The notes beneath the pieces are model-generated. The model ran no database searches, was not told the origin of the DNA, and saw only the letters and a program-made list of their open reading frames with translations. A stretch of DNA of 64,000 nucleotides, taken from assembly GCA_013398295.1 (NCBI GenBank), contig VZSF01006722.1, positions 1,117,367-1,181,366 on the forward strand, given 5' to 3'. How positions within the stretch are numbered: the stretch's first letter is position 1; each line of letters begins with the position of its first letter. The stretch is from Chionis minor. Its lineage: Eukaryota > Chordata > Aves > Charadriiformes > Chionididae. Shown here in pieces: positions 53,323-64,000 of this stretch. The position numbers and the translations under genes were made by a program.

Positions 53323-53747
53323 TTATTTTAGCACAGAAAATTGAAACATAACTGTAGTGGCTTCGCTTTTGCTTCACTTCAGTCATAATGCCTAAGAAAT
53401 CAACAGCAGTGGTATTTTATACTATACTAACCACATGAAACCACACTTACGTCCTGGTGTAACCTCCCACCAGTGCACATGAAGCTACCCTGTCCCTGCA
53501 TGGCTGAGCTGGCATCCACGTGCTGATGGCACAAGATACATCTGGCTGAATTGCCATTTAAACCTGAAACTCCTGATGGAGCCAGAAAAAGCCTTGATCC
53601 TGGGAAACGTTTCAACTGAGCTGTGCCCCTTCTGAAGCAGACACATATCAGATCTGAAATGTCACGCACAATTACCCTGGAGTCCTTGATTCTGAATCTC
53701 CAAATAATTCCCAGCATTATGCAGGCTCTCCTCTTTCCCTGACAACT

Positions 53748-54202
53748 TTCAGGACTTTATTTTAGTGAAGTACAAGATTCATCCTTCAGAATTATTGGCT
53801 AAAATGAGAGCCGTGACTTAAGACGGAAAAAACCCCAACATTCATTCTTACAAATTAAGCAGCAGAATGCAAACTATTAGGAAACAAATAGTAAGAATGC
53901 CTCACTGTGCAGGCAATCAAAGGATTTCCAGACTACTTTTTATTCAATCCATGTTTGGGAACTCTCCAATTAGGACAAAACCTCCCGCTTTGTAATGGTG
54001 GAGCATACAGACACCAGTGTTGGGAATCAGGTTTGTACTGTGATTCAATATTACAATTGTGTATTACAAATGCATGTGTTGTGATTTCCACATACCGCTA
54101 TATCACTCTTCTAAATCAAAATCCCATGTAACATCAAATATCTTCAAATATGCAAATTTTGTATTAAAACATTAAACCCTCCTGCTGCCTCACACATGTT
54201 CG
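53748..54202 (+). repeat. LTR-like direct repeat, copy A
   Basis: This copy aligns collinearly with a second copy about 1.22 kb to the right. Matching blocks include GACTTTATTTTAGTGAAG at the left end (copy B: GTCTTTGTTTTAGTTAAG), AATGGTGGAGCATACAGA (B: GATGGTGAAGCATATAGA), GGAATCAGGTTTGTACTG (B: GAAACAGGTTTCTATCATG), CACTCTTCTAAATCAAAATC (B: TGCTCCTCTAAACCACAATC) and ACATCAAATATCTTCAAATA (B: ATGTCAAATATCTTTAAATA). The left half is the less certain part. Divergence looks high, so the element is old. Confidence 0.5.
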
Positions 54203-54968
54203 ACAGACTACAGCCTGTAGGTCAAGACTGGCAGATGTCAAGTCTCCTTGGTACTACAAGGGACAAGAAGGTCAGTGAATTGTGGGCCAGCAGCAGGACT
54301 CTCTGTTTCTAAGGGGCCCAGGAAGTAAGGTAGTGTGGTGGCTCATGATATCAAGAGGCTGCTTTGATGGCCACATGTACAGGCCACCGTCACAACGGCC
54401 ATTGGAGCAGTCTTCTGATGCTCCACATCCACAAGAAGACCCAAAACAAGCAGGATCCAGACAAGCAAAGGTTGATGTTCTCCAGGTGCCGTGCCAAAGA
54501 GGCACTTCACTGAGCCGTGGACTCAATCGTTTGGCTTGGCAAGGAAAGGCAACAGATTAAGAAGAGGGACATTCGGGATGACATCTTCGGCACATGAGTC
54601 ATCATCAGTGCCTTGTGTAAATGATGGCAGGTGGACCCCATGGAGTAAAGCCACAGAGTTGAACCCATGGAGGTGGACCCACTGGCATTCCCTACAGGCA
54701 TATGTTCTCACCCTTACGGTCCCCAGGCAAGAGGGCTGGTCATCCACGTGATGAATTTATTAAGCTCATTGTGCAACACCAGTCAGTGATTGCTAGTGCT
54801 GGTCCGAGATGGAGGTAGAAAATCACTGGGCAACATCTCCTCCTCCTTGGAAGAGGGCTCAGAGGAGATGGGCACAGGTGAAGTATGTGCTCGTGAAACT
54901 CAGGGAAAAACAGGGGGTGACCACAGCCCCGTAAAGAAAGCCGAACTGAGCTCAACACAAAAGGGCAC
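54203..54968 (+). mobile_element. Internal region between LTR-like repeats, no recognised genes
   Basis: About 770 bases, locally more GC-rich than the surrounding intron. Short open frames exist on both strands (plus strand 54282-54560 and 54491-54751) but none shows a motif of a retroelement protein that I recognise. If the flanking repeats are LTRs, this is a non-autonomous or internally deleted element. No convincing primer-binding site was identified. Confidence 0.4.
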
Positions 54969-55416
54969 TGTAAAGTAGTCTTTGTTTTAGTTAAGGATCA
55001 TCTGTTTGTGTAAATGGACTTCCTGGAGTTAATCCAAAAGGTGTGAATGTCCTCCTGAACTGGCCAGACCAGCATGGAGGAAGTATCTACAAGGCTCAGG
55101 CCCACATACAGTATAAAAGCTGGACAACTAATACAGCAAACCTGGAAAAGAGCAATAGATTCGAGTTGGCTTCAAGCCACATATTCCTTTCCAGTGACTG
55201 GGGATGCCCAGCTTCATGATGGTGAAGCATATAGAGATTGCCCTGGGAAACAGGTTTCTATCATGATTCTACTGTATATAACAATTGCTATATCATGCTT
55301 CTGTTGTAGTTTCAGCATAGTGGTGTATTGCTCCTCTAAACCACAATCCCACATAATGTCAAATATCTTTAAATAAGTAAATCTGTTATTACACAGTGAA
55401 TCCTTCTCGCGTGACG
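54969..55416 (+). repeat. LTR-like direct repeat, copy B, with TATA box
   Basis: This is the partner of the copy at 53748-54202. It starts TGTAAAGTAGTC just after an AAAAGGGCAC stretch, as a 3' LTR does after a polypurine tract. A TATAAAAG box lies at 55112-55119, upstream of the best conserved half. It is a candidate 3' LTR of a decayed retroelement; a simple old segmental duplication is the alternative. Confidence 0.5.
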
Positions 55417-58400
55417 TATCTGAAGGAATCTGGTAAGGGAGTATTGGACTCTGACAATCAGAAAGAGTCTCAGGGGGAAAAATGTTTTCCATGGGCTATT
55501 AAAATTACACTACTAACAATCTAGTGTGCAGAGACTCCAAACTTTTCCCTTTTTATTTTTATACAATGAAAAACCCAATAATCATAACAAAGAATATAAA
55601 TAGAGTAGATTAGAATCCGCTTTCTCAACCAAGCAGTAACAGCCATGGGAAAGCAGAGATGATGCCGTTAAGTGCCTATTCCCCAACATCCTCTTCCTGT
55701 GAGCTCACAAGGCCAAAGACATTCTCAGAACTGTCATCTCACTGTGCATGGAAATAAGCAACTAATTTTAAGGCAAATGGGGGGCGGAGGGAGGCATTAG
55801 AGAGAAGAAGGAGGGGAAGCCTTTTAACCAGGAAATTAAAACCAGGATCTAACAAAAGCCTTAAGCATGTTTCTAATTTTGGCAAAGGAGGAGACTCAGC
55901 ATCTTAAAGACTGTCTTTTTTGTCTGGAACAGAGCTTTGAGATTTCCAAACAGGCAACAAGAAGGGAAAAAATTTCAACACACAGAAAAAAGAATGAAAT
56001 TGAAGACAAAATATCAAAAGAAAAATCTATCAGGATGTCAAATCCAAGGGAATGTGCTGAGAACTGGCTGGTTTAAGACTGACACAACTTTTAAAAGCTA
56101 GCATGGAAGAGGAGGAACCGTTTTAAGTTGATAGATGCTTTAGAGTTCTTAAGAAGAGAAAACAGGAAATACGTAAGGAATTGTTATTTTGGTTTTGGCA
56201 GATATTAGGGACAGACCTTTAAAGTGCCACAAAAGCAAAAGGATATCCTCTTTGAAAGGAACACAAGTCCTTTTCTAAGAGCTAAGCTCAACTGCAGAAG
56301 CCCATAAAAACAAACTGATGCACCTGAGTGTTAACATTCATGGCGCAATTCCCCATCCAGCTCAGTTGAGATCTAATTCTAAGAGACAGCTATTTCAGCA
56401 CAAAAGCACATGCCAACAAATTAAAAGCAGTATCCAGATGGAAGATGCAGGCAGCAATGTTCTCAAAAATCGGCACACAATGGTAAAATATCAGGTAACT
56501 TAATTCCTCAAAAAAGATTTACCCAGGAAAACAGATTTATAATCTCTAAAACCAAAATAAAATCCATCAAAACAAACTCAATCTGACTTTGAGATGAGTT
56601 AATGGCAACTAAGATGTAGTATTAAAACCCAGATTTCTCTGAGATGTGCTAGTGAAAAGGTATATGGAAAAGCTATACATTAATTATTTTTATTATTCTT
56701 AGCACTCCAAACTTCCCACATGATAACAAGCAAATCTTCCCTTCTTTGGTCTCACCTTCCCTGTCATAAAGAATGGTCAAAGATTACTCGGTATATTACC
56801 GTGAGCATTTGTGAGATGCTTAAGTATTACAGACATTGAATGGAATGGAAATAAATATGCATATTGAACAAACAAAAATGTCCAAAGCATTCAAGTATAG
56901 AAAGAACTGTTTTTTTAATGTAACTGTATGTGAATATGCCTCTATAAATTTGGTGATTCAGAGGAGTTCTTAGCTTGTTCAAACAATTCAGATAAATTGA
57001 TTTTGATCTATCCAAAATGACTAACCTTCATTTGTCTTTAAGAAAAAGATTCAAAACAACCCTTCAAAACCTTGGCAGATGTTAGAAATTAACTTTGCTC
57101 TCTCACCCGACTACTCTTTAACTTTTTTAATAGAAGGTTCAGACTTCAGAGACCACTGCTGTTCAGGACAAAAATCAAGCATGTTCTTAAAATTTGAGTA
57201 ACGGTTATTGAAGTATGTGCTAAGAAACCTTTCTTAATCAAGGTCATCAGTGACATTTCTGGGGGGAAAAAAATACCCCAAACATATATAGATTTATACA
57301 CACACATAAAATCCTATGAGAATCAGCTTTGATGAAAAATGGGCTTGCCAACAATTCTGGCACGACAGGTGGGACCACAACTCATATCTTCCCAGTTTGT
57401 TACGCTGTATCTTCATCTACAAAAATCAACAATGCAAGGCATATTCAAGTCAACATCTTTCACATTTGTCAGAGCTCGAAAAGCCCAAGCAAAACAGACA
57501 AAGCAAGATGAGTAGCTGTCATACGGATTTAGCTCCAACAATACAAACTTGTTATCAAAAGAGGTTATCAGACAACACAAGGTTTCTCCTGTCTAATCTG
57601 TCACAGCATAAAACATTAAGCAATTCTGACTCTGCACTGAGAAAAGGACAGCAACGGATAGGCTCTAGGTCCAAGCCATTGGCCCTCAGTCTGCCTACCA
57701 AGAGTGGAGGAATCCGTGCTGTGTCATCAGCCGGCAAAACCCTTCCTTCAGGAACGGGTGACAAGATGCAGACGGTGTCTGATGTAGCGCTGCAGGCACA
57801 GGATATGTAGATGCAGGACTGTATTTACAAGAAGTTCAGTGCAGCTGAGGCTGCTCAAAACCCACGGAGGAAATTTTTGAAATGCTGGCATAAAGGAGAT
57901 GGTGACAGCAAGGCAACACTAGCTGCAGGGAAGACACACTGCACTAAGCCTGTTGGGAACAGGGAAGAGTGATGGACAACCATTTTATTAATCAAGGTAC
58001 TCGCTCGAAGGTGCTCAGCAGCAAGGAAGCGAGATGCAGTCATCTGTTCTTCAAGCAGCTGCTTGTGTAGGTAAAGCTTGTTCTTACCAAGAAAGCAGCA
58101 GGTTAAGAAACACTAAAAAAGTAGCAAAATAAGGATTAAAACAAAGAGCAAATCTATGGTATTTCTAACAGCTGCAGCTCTCTCACAGGAAGCATGCACT
58201 GCGGAGTTTCCCCTGTGGTACCTAACGCAGATCTGTCCGCTCATGGGTTTGGTGGAAGGACTGACATCCTAACTAACCTGGTGTCATCTCTTCCCCTGAC
58301 TGATCTTTCTCTGCCACACCCCGCTTAGATGGCGTACATAAACCCTCGATAGACCCATAGCTGGAATCCATCAGCTGTTAGATAACTGAGTTATTCTGAT

Positions 58401-60341
58401 TTCTTAACTAGTGTTTGTAAGTTCTGACAGCCACATTTAATTTTATGAAATGTGCTTGTGCTGGCTAAAGCCTTTCACAACGCCTCCTTAGGGCTCTGTT
58501 ACAGGTTTCAGATTGAGACTGGACTGCTTGGGATTCATTGTGTTCCTGGAAAAAGCGCTAGATTACAACAGCAATTTTGCACAGCAGTTACCGCTAGTGT
58601 CTGCCTCTATTGCTCTTCCCTTGCAGAAGGTTAGAAACATGAAAATAAATAGAACTAAGTTTGTGTTTGTTACTGGGAGATGTGCAGCAATCAGGCGGAA
58701 AGGTTTTCATGTTCACTGCTAGGTATAGGATCTGATGCATGAGAAATGGCACCGAGATAACAAATTAGCCATTGATTCAGACCCGCCAGTGGTGACTGAA
58801 AACCGTTATGTGGTGACTGCTCTTTTTTGGGGGTCTGTTTGAAGTATGTTGGTGGTCCTCATGTATTTCCTAGGAGAAAAACATCTGCTGAACAAAAACC
58901 ACTATCAAAATCAATGTAATTAGCATCTTTTTGAAATTCTCGGCTTAAAGGAAGGGTGGATCTTTTTCCTGATCCTGAGTTGATCTTTCTTGTGCGACAA
59001 ATGGAAGCTTTCAGCTTCTATAAAGAATCAGTTTTATTTCCCAGATCTGACAGTCTGGCTCCATCTACTAATTTTCAAACACATGGTCATATTAATGTTG
59101 ATTAATGGTCGATAGTTTCAATTAAGCCTAAAAGACCTCAATACCTAAGTATCCATGCAATTTAATAGGGCTGACGTACCTCTCACTCAAACTACTTAAA
59201 AAAATGCTATGATGTTAAATTAGGAACAGATACCAGAGTAGTATGGAGCCCACTTACAAAATAAGCCTCCTGAACATCACAACTCTGATGAACAGAAAAA
59301 CCTTCTGAAATCTAAGATCACACAAAATGGTCAGAACAGAAGAATCCTGAGTCAGTCCTCTCATTATATATATTTTTAGGGGTGCTGAACACTTTTTACT
59401 TTTCCAAAACCAGCAAACAAACAATGTCTTGGGAAAAAAAGCTTTAAAATGAAACTTAGACAAGCTCTAGTATCGTCAATATTTTCCACCTTGAACTATT
59501 ACTGTCCTACTTACATCTTTTGCCTTCTTAGCACTGAAATGAAATCCCACTTTGGATGAAATGCCTAGTACACAATGCTAAAAGCAGCAACTTGGGTCGT
59601 GAGATGTACAAAAGAACTGTGTTTGATTGAAACTACAGGCGGGGAAAACATATACTTACACAAATAAAAAACTGCCTCCCAACACTTCAATCACAAAAAA
59701 CTGCATTTAGGATTTTTAATGACTATTCTTTCTTATATTACAAGAAGTATGCTGAAACACGGATAACTGACATGGAAAAGGAAAAACTGCTCAACCTAAA
59801 TTTGCATCCACCACACAACATGCCTGTTGAAATCACAGTTTCCTAAGGCAAAGACAAGTTTCTTAGTGCTGCTGCTCACACACAGGGAGAATACTCTCCG
59901 CTCTTAGAGAATCCGGGTCACTTTTCCCTGGTTTCTGTTGAAGTCACCCTTGGGGCTAGTCTGAAATAAGATAATTTGGAGATGAAAATAACCAAGGACA
60001 TCAACTCCCGCATCAGTGAAAGACAGACTCTCACAATATGTTTACTCCTATGCTACCAGGCTCCTTTTGGAAATTCCAAATGCTGATGCTTTCATTACAC
60101 TGTAATGTAAAACTCAGCTGATGGAAAAATTTCTTGAAGGAGAGTGCTTTGGAGGGCAGGTGCCTGCTCATGGTACTGTTATAGTGGATGAGCTTGGAGG
60201 GGGGCAAATCCAGACAACAATAGAGTTAATAGGCTGCTGCGTCATATTCTCTTAAGTTGAATACATACTTCAAAACTTTATAGTGACAGTTCTGAACTAC
60301 AAAACTTTACACTCCATCACAAAGTTAGGTTATTTACTGAA

Positions 60342-60420
60342 GGGGGTGGAGAGAGAAGGGGAAGGGGAAGGGGAACAAAGGGAAGGGAAAGAGGGGGGAA
60401 GGAAGAAAGGAAAAGGGAAA
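60342..60420 (+). repeat. Purine-rich GGGGAA tract with G-quadruplex pattern
   Basis: Almost uninterrupted purines. GGGG-AA-GGGG-AA-GGGG-AACAAA-GGG at 60358-60382 fits the four-G-run quadruplex rule, and further G runs follow at 60385-60387 and 60393-60398. In the RBMS3 transcript the same stretch is a C/U-rich tract of the kind bound by PTB-type proteins. Confidence 0.7.
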
Positions 60421-61122
60421 AGCCAGAGGAAAAAAAAGCTCAGAACGAGTGAATTCACAGTGTCGTCAGTAATCTAATTGAGGAAGATGCTGACTGTATT
60501 CAGTAATGTAATACTGTAACTGAAGAGCCACCCATGATAATTGGAACATTTTATTGTTTGGGGTTTTCTTGTGGTTAAAATTTGCATTTTGTGAAATAGA
60601 AAGTCTTTGTGAAGTAAGTCTTGCAAAAGCTTACCTTTGAAAAGTATTTTCTCATACGATATCTGTGCAATCAAAGGGTTAAATTACTCCTTTCCCCCTC
60701 CTCTCATTTTTTGCTTTCTTTTCTTTGCTGAACAGCAGCAATTCTGCAAATACTAGATACTCAAGGATTATATACAGGGTGGTGGGGGAAATGCTAACTA
60801 TAAAATGCTGTTTTAATGAGCTTTAACAAAAAGGATAAATGTAGAATCAGACATCCAGCACCTTTCCCCTCCCTCTTGATGTCTCTTACATTGTAGAAGG
60901 TAAATTGCAGACACATCATAGACACTAGGGCAGGCCTAGTAAAATGTAGGCTATTTTGCCCCTCTTTCAAGTTCCTGTGATTGAACTTGGGAAAGATCTT
61001 TCTATGATCTTGTGATCAAATGCTGCCATTCAAACAAGAAAGACTAACAGAAATGGCCAAGAAATGGGGCTTTTACAGCTGCTAAGGACTGCTGACCAGC
61101 ATAATGACATTGCTCTTGTGAC

Positions 61123-61141
61123 AAAAAAAAAAAAAAAAAAA
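61123..61141. repeat. A19 mononucleotide run
   Basis: Nineteen consecutive A on the plus strand. No body of a retroposed transcript was recognised next to it. Confidence 0.95.
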
Positions 61142-64000
61142 TTTCAAATAAAATGTTACCCTCCTGCTTTCCCAGTGCTTTCAGGCCGAATTGCTTTTCT
61201 CTGTTGTGCAGTACCATTTGAAGAGGAGAAGGGGGAGAGAGAGACTTCAATAACGCAAAAGGCTCCTGGTATTCAGAATATATGGAAATTGCTGTTGTGA
61301 TACCGCTCATCTTATTTTGTCTGGATGAATCACAAAGGGAAAGATCTTCACATGCTACTTCAGACACTTCATGCCACTTCACACTCTTGGGGAGGAGCCC
61401 CGCAGAAGAGTCTTCAATGCTCCTCGGTGGCAGGGAAGGGTTTACTTTTGAAGGGAGGGAGGGAGGAAGCAAAAGTAGCAGAAAAGGCAAGACCAGAAAG
61501 AGAGGACAGGCCTGGTATACTCCTTTGTTGTTATATGTGCCTTCCCTATCTCATTACGCTCCCTTTCTTGCTACACAGTCCTTCCTAAAGGCACCACCAC
61601 CAAATTTCTCCCAAAACCTTTTAAGGACACACCAAGCACCTGCAGGCTGACTTCTGTTCACAAAAGCACTCGAAAAGGCATTTGGAGGAAACCCTCCATA
61701 CCAGCCCTAATGGAGCAAACCCACCTGAGTGACCCCGTGTGTGTCTGTCAGCTGCCCAAACGCGCTTGAAGACACCAGTGGCCACGTCCCCATTGAGCCC
61801 TGCACGCACCACAAACCAGGCACACATCACCTGGATGCTTACTGATTTACAGCAGCACTCCAAAACGTGTGAAAAATCGATGCTCTAATTTTATTGGGAC
61901 ATCTGAAAAGTCTAATCCCAGAGGCTTCCACTTCTGTCTGAAATATGGATGCCCAAAGGAGTGTGTCAAAAATACCTATTTGTACATTATTAAGCTTCAA
62001 TAAAACTTCTGTATTCAGGTTGGCTGGAATTTACAGGGCAAATGTTCAGACTGAAACTTCTGACTTAAACTTCTCTATACTTCAAATTTAAAAACATTTA
62101 ATGTGAAAGCAAGCGGAAAAGTGTGAGGGAGGGAGTAAGGAGGAGGAAAGGAAGAATTTTTCTATGAAAGGGCTGAAAGGGAAATAACTCTCCTCGGTTA
62201 AAACAACAGACAGATCATGTAAACCACTTGCTGAATATTGAGGATAACACACTATGAGCTCAGGTAGTTAGTCTGTGTTCAGCTAGATTGATACCCTTGC
62301 TCAAGTTAGCTTTCTAAATGAGTTTTAAACTAGCTGGCTCAGGTGTGACAACACTATACTGCAGCAGTACGGGCTGCAAAGCAGATGTACTCTATCATTT
62401 AAAGTGTCCTAAAGGGACCAATAAAGTAATGCAGAAAAGAAAGAAACAGGAGGAGTTGTGCCACTGCTGGCCACAGTTGATGCAAAAGCAGAATTACTCC
62501 CTGCAATCTGAATCATGTACAAATGACTTTACAGTGTTCCGCATTGTTCCATGCTCTGATCTGCATGTTTTTATTTGTTTGTTTTGCTTTGATTTAAATT
62601 GCCAGCCCTTTAGACCTAAACAATCTGAAATTCAAGCTGTGAATCTTTCTAGCTCATAAATTTTGCCTGCCATAACACCTGCGCAACTCGTCTGTCTCCG
62701 CTTGGATTTTACAAGTGCATCCAAGGAACAGCATTGTCCCTGGACCAGAAACTTGTTGACACTTCTCCTGCTGATGTATGAGGCACGACAGAATTCAGTG
62801 CGCACAGTCTCAGCTGTGCTGGTTATGCAGCAGTAACATATAGAAGAGATTTTTTTGTTCATAAGCAAATATATTTGCCATTGCATATAAAGGGAATGGA
62901 TTTGCAGAAATAGAAGATTTACACAGTCAGTCTTCAAAGCAAAAATGCACTTTGAGGTAAAAGAAAAAAATGTATATATTAAAATTAGTTTAGATAAACT
63001 GTGACACAGTTCATTACCACTAGATATTACAAATGAAAAAGCAATGCAATTCTCCATTTATGCTGCAGACTTCGGGAAATCTTAGGAAAGATATGACAGG
63101 TGATACTGCGACAGAAAGAAACAAGGAATAATCTTTTCTCATTTATATGCCATATTGTTCTCTAACTTCAATCTTATAAACCAAGTGAAAGATCTTAATC
63201 CAAACTGCAGTAATGCTGTTTTATACATCCCGACCTGAATTTCTGCAATACCACAAACAAACTGATCTTACACCTTTTTTTATTATGTCTAGTCACAGAG
63301 TAATAAAAAAAACCAAAAAAACCTGTGAAAGGATTTCTCATTAATTATACATCCAGATTAAAAAAGTCAGTATTTCACAATACACTATTTAAAATACAAA
63401 ATTATATGGTTCTTTTCCTAAGAACTTACAGACCAGTACAAGCCCAAATAAAACAACACATAAATGTGTAGCACATCAGATCTTTGAGACTATCCCCATT
63501 ATCAACATCTTTATATATTTCTGGAAAAGCAGGCCTTAGACAATGTCAGCACTCTGCCTTCTCTCACACAAATTCCCTAATGAGCCCAAACTACGTGATT
63601 CAGCACTGATACACACCTGCTAATATCTGAAACACAAATTAGCTCAACTCGTGTTCCTCCAAGAAATAAGTACATACCAGCTATTGGGGTTTACTGGGTA
63701 AACATTCCATTCTGTATCCTGCTAGTTAAAGGGACTCTTTGTTTGAGCTAAATGGAAATGAGATCAAGTGTTGAGTAGACAGGGGAACTTTTTTTTTTTC
63801 TAGAAAGTATCCCTTATCTTTATAGACTATACAATCTTAAAAATCCAAGAAATTTAGAAAATTTGGAATGATCTTTGCAGCAAGACATGGAAATATGTGC
63901 TATGAAAGCAGAAGCATCTACACAAATGTCATCACAGCAAGGACAACTGAAGGATATATAAACATAATTGAGGAGGAATAAAAAAAGGCACTAAAGATAG

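Larger units (their letters stand above)
41385..53740. other. Intronic stretch without recognised genes
   Basis: Contains an 18-T run at 42863-42880, a T-rich patch near 45.54-45.59 kb, likely remnants of ancient interspersed repeats near 46.8 and 49.15 kb, an A-rich patch at 52555-52579, a CCCT repeat at 53301-53322 and a candidate cryptic exon at 53451-53633. Reading frames reach about 130 codons and have no recognisable similarity. Confidence 0.7.
17991..64000 (-). other. RBMS3: RBMS3 intron upstream of the 107-nt exon (partial, at least 46 kb)
   Basis: This intron runs off the high-coordinate end of the window. The upstream exon should encode the RRM2 segment ending ...YLKTPPGIPA in family members; I looked for it on the minus strand and did not find it. 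Very long introns are typical of this gene in vertebrates. Contents are listed separately for each stretch. An eye search can miss a short exon, so the absence is not proven. Confidence 0.75.
55420..64000. other. Intronic stretch without recognised genes
   Basis: Contains the longest reading frame of the window (57316-57810, plus strand, 164 codons, no recognised similarity), a purine-rich tract at 60342-60420, a 19-A run at 61123-61141 and otherwise AT-rich unique-looking sequence. No RBMS3 exon was recognised here. Confidence 0.7.

Noticed and set aside
53988..55416. Possible intact endogenous retrovirus
   Set aside because: The internal part is only about 770 bases and shows no gag, protease, polymerase or envelope features; only the LTR-like repeats are supported.
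57316..57810. Longest open frame (164 codons, plus strand)
   Set aside because: No domain or motif is recognisable, the composition is not protein-like, an overlapping frame is open on the other strand, and a frame of this length is about what chance gives in 64 kb scanned in six frames.
61044..61490. 148-codon minus-strand frame
   Set aside because: It includes translation of an A19/T19 run and low-complexity proline/leucine/serine sequence; it looks like chance.
1..64000. CRISPR array, bacterial operons, tRNA or rRNA genes
   Set aside because: No regularly spaced repeats, no dense coding, and no tRNA or rRNA signature words were found; the spliced RBMS3 exons show that the DNA is vertebrate.
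1..64000. Young CR1 LINE insertions typical of birds
   Set aside because: The characteristic 3' ATTCTATG-type tail and the familiar GGTTTGGGTTGGAAGGGACC phrase were looked for and not seen; only doubtful ancient fragments remain.

Overview
This is vertebrate, intron-dominated DNA, most likely from a bird or another sauropsid with a compact genome. It is AT-rich, has no operon structure, shows few recognisable interspersed repeats, and carries two unmistakable coding exons of one gene on the minus strand. Both exons belong to RBMS3, a single-stranded nucleic-acid / RNA-binding protein of the c-Myc single-strand-binding (MSSP) family. The peptides match the vertebrate RBMS3 protein as I know it, and both exons have correct splice sites and compatible phases. 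The species cannot be fixed from the sequence alone.

Layout, in the direction of transcription (high to low coordinates): at least 46 kb of the intron upstream of the first exon (64000-17991); a 107-nt exon (17990-17884) encoding the end of RRM2 and the start of the linker; an 11.3-kb intron (17883-6561); a 47-nt exon (6560-6514) encoding the start of the proline/alanine/glutamine-type C-terminal region; and at least 6.5 kb of the next intron (6513-1). The exons joining these on either side were looked for and not found, so they should lie outside the window.

The introns contain mononucleotide runs, microsatellites, a 20-bp-period minisatellite, a purine-rich tract with a G-quadruplex pattern, old palindromic MITE-like elements, fragments that look like ancient SINE/LINE tails, and a decayed LTR-like direct-repeat pair (about 53.75-55.42 kb). 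Open reading frames in the introns are short and have no recognisable protein similarity; the longest (164 codons) is about what chance gives.

The most interesting signal is around the 47-nt exon. A stronger-looking competing 3' splice site lies 40 nt upstream and would put two stop codons in frame. A UGCAUG (RBFOX-type) element sits 9-14 nt into the downstream intron. Together these suggest that inclusion and acceptor choice at this exon are regulated. I saw no new defence, mobile or metabolic system.
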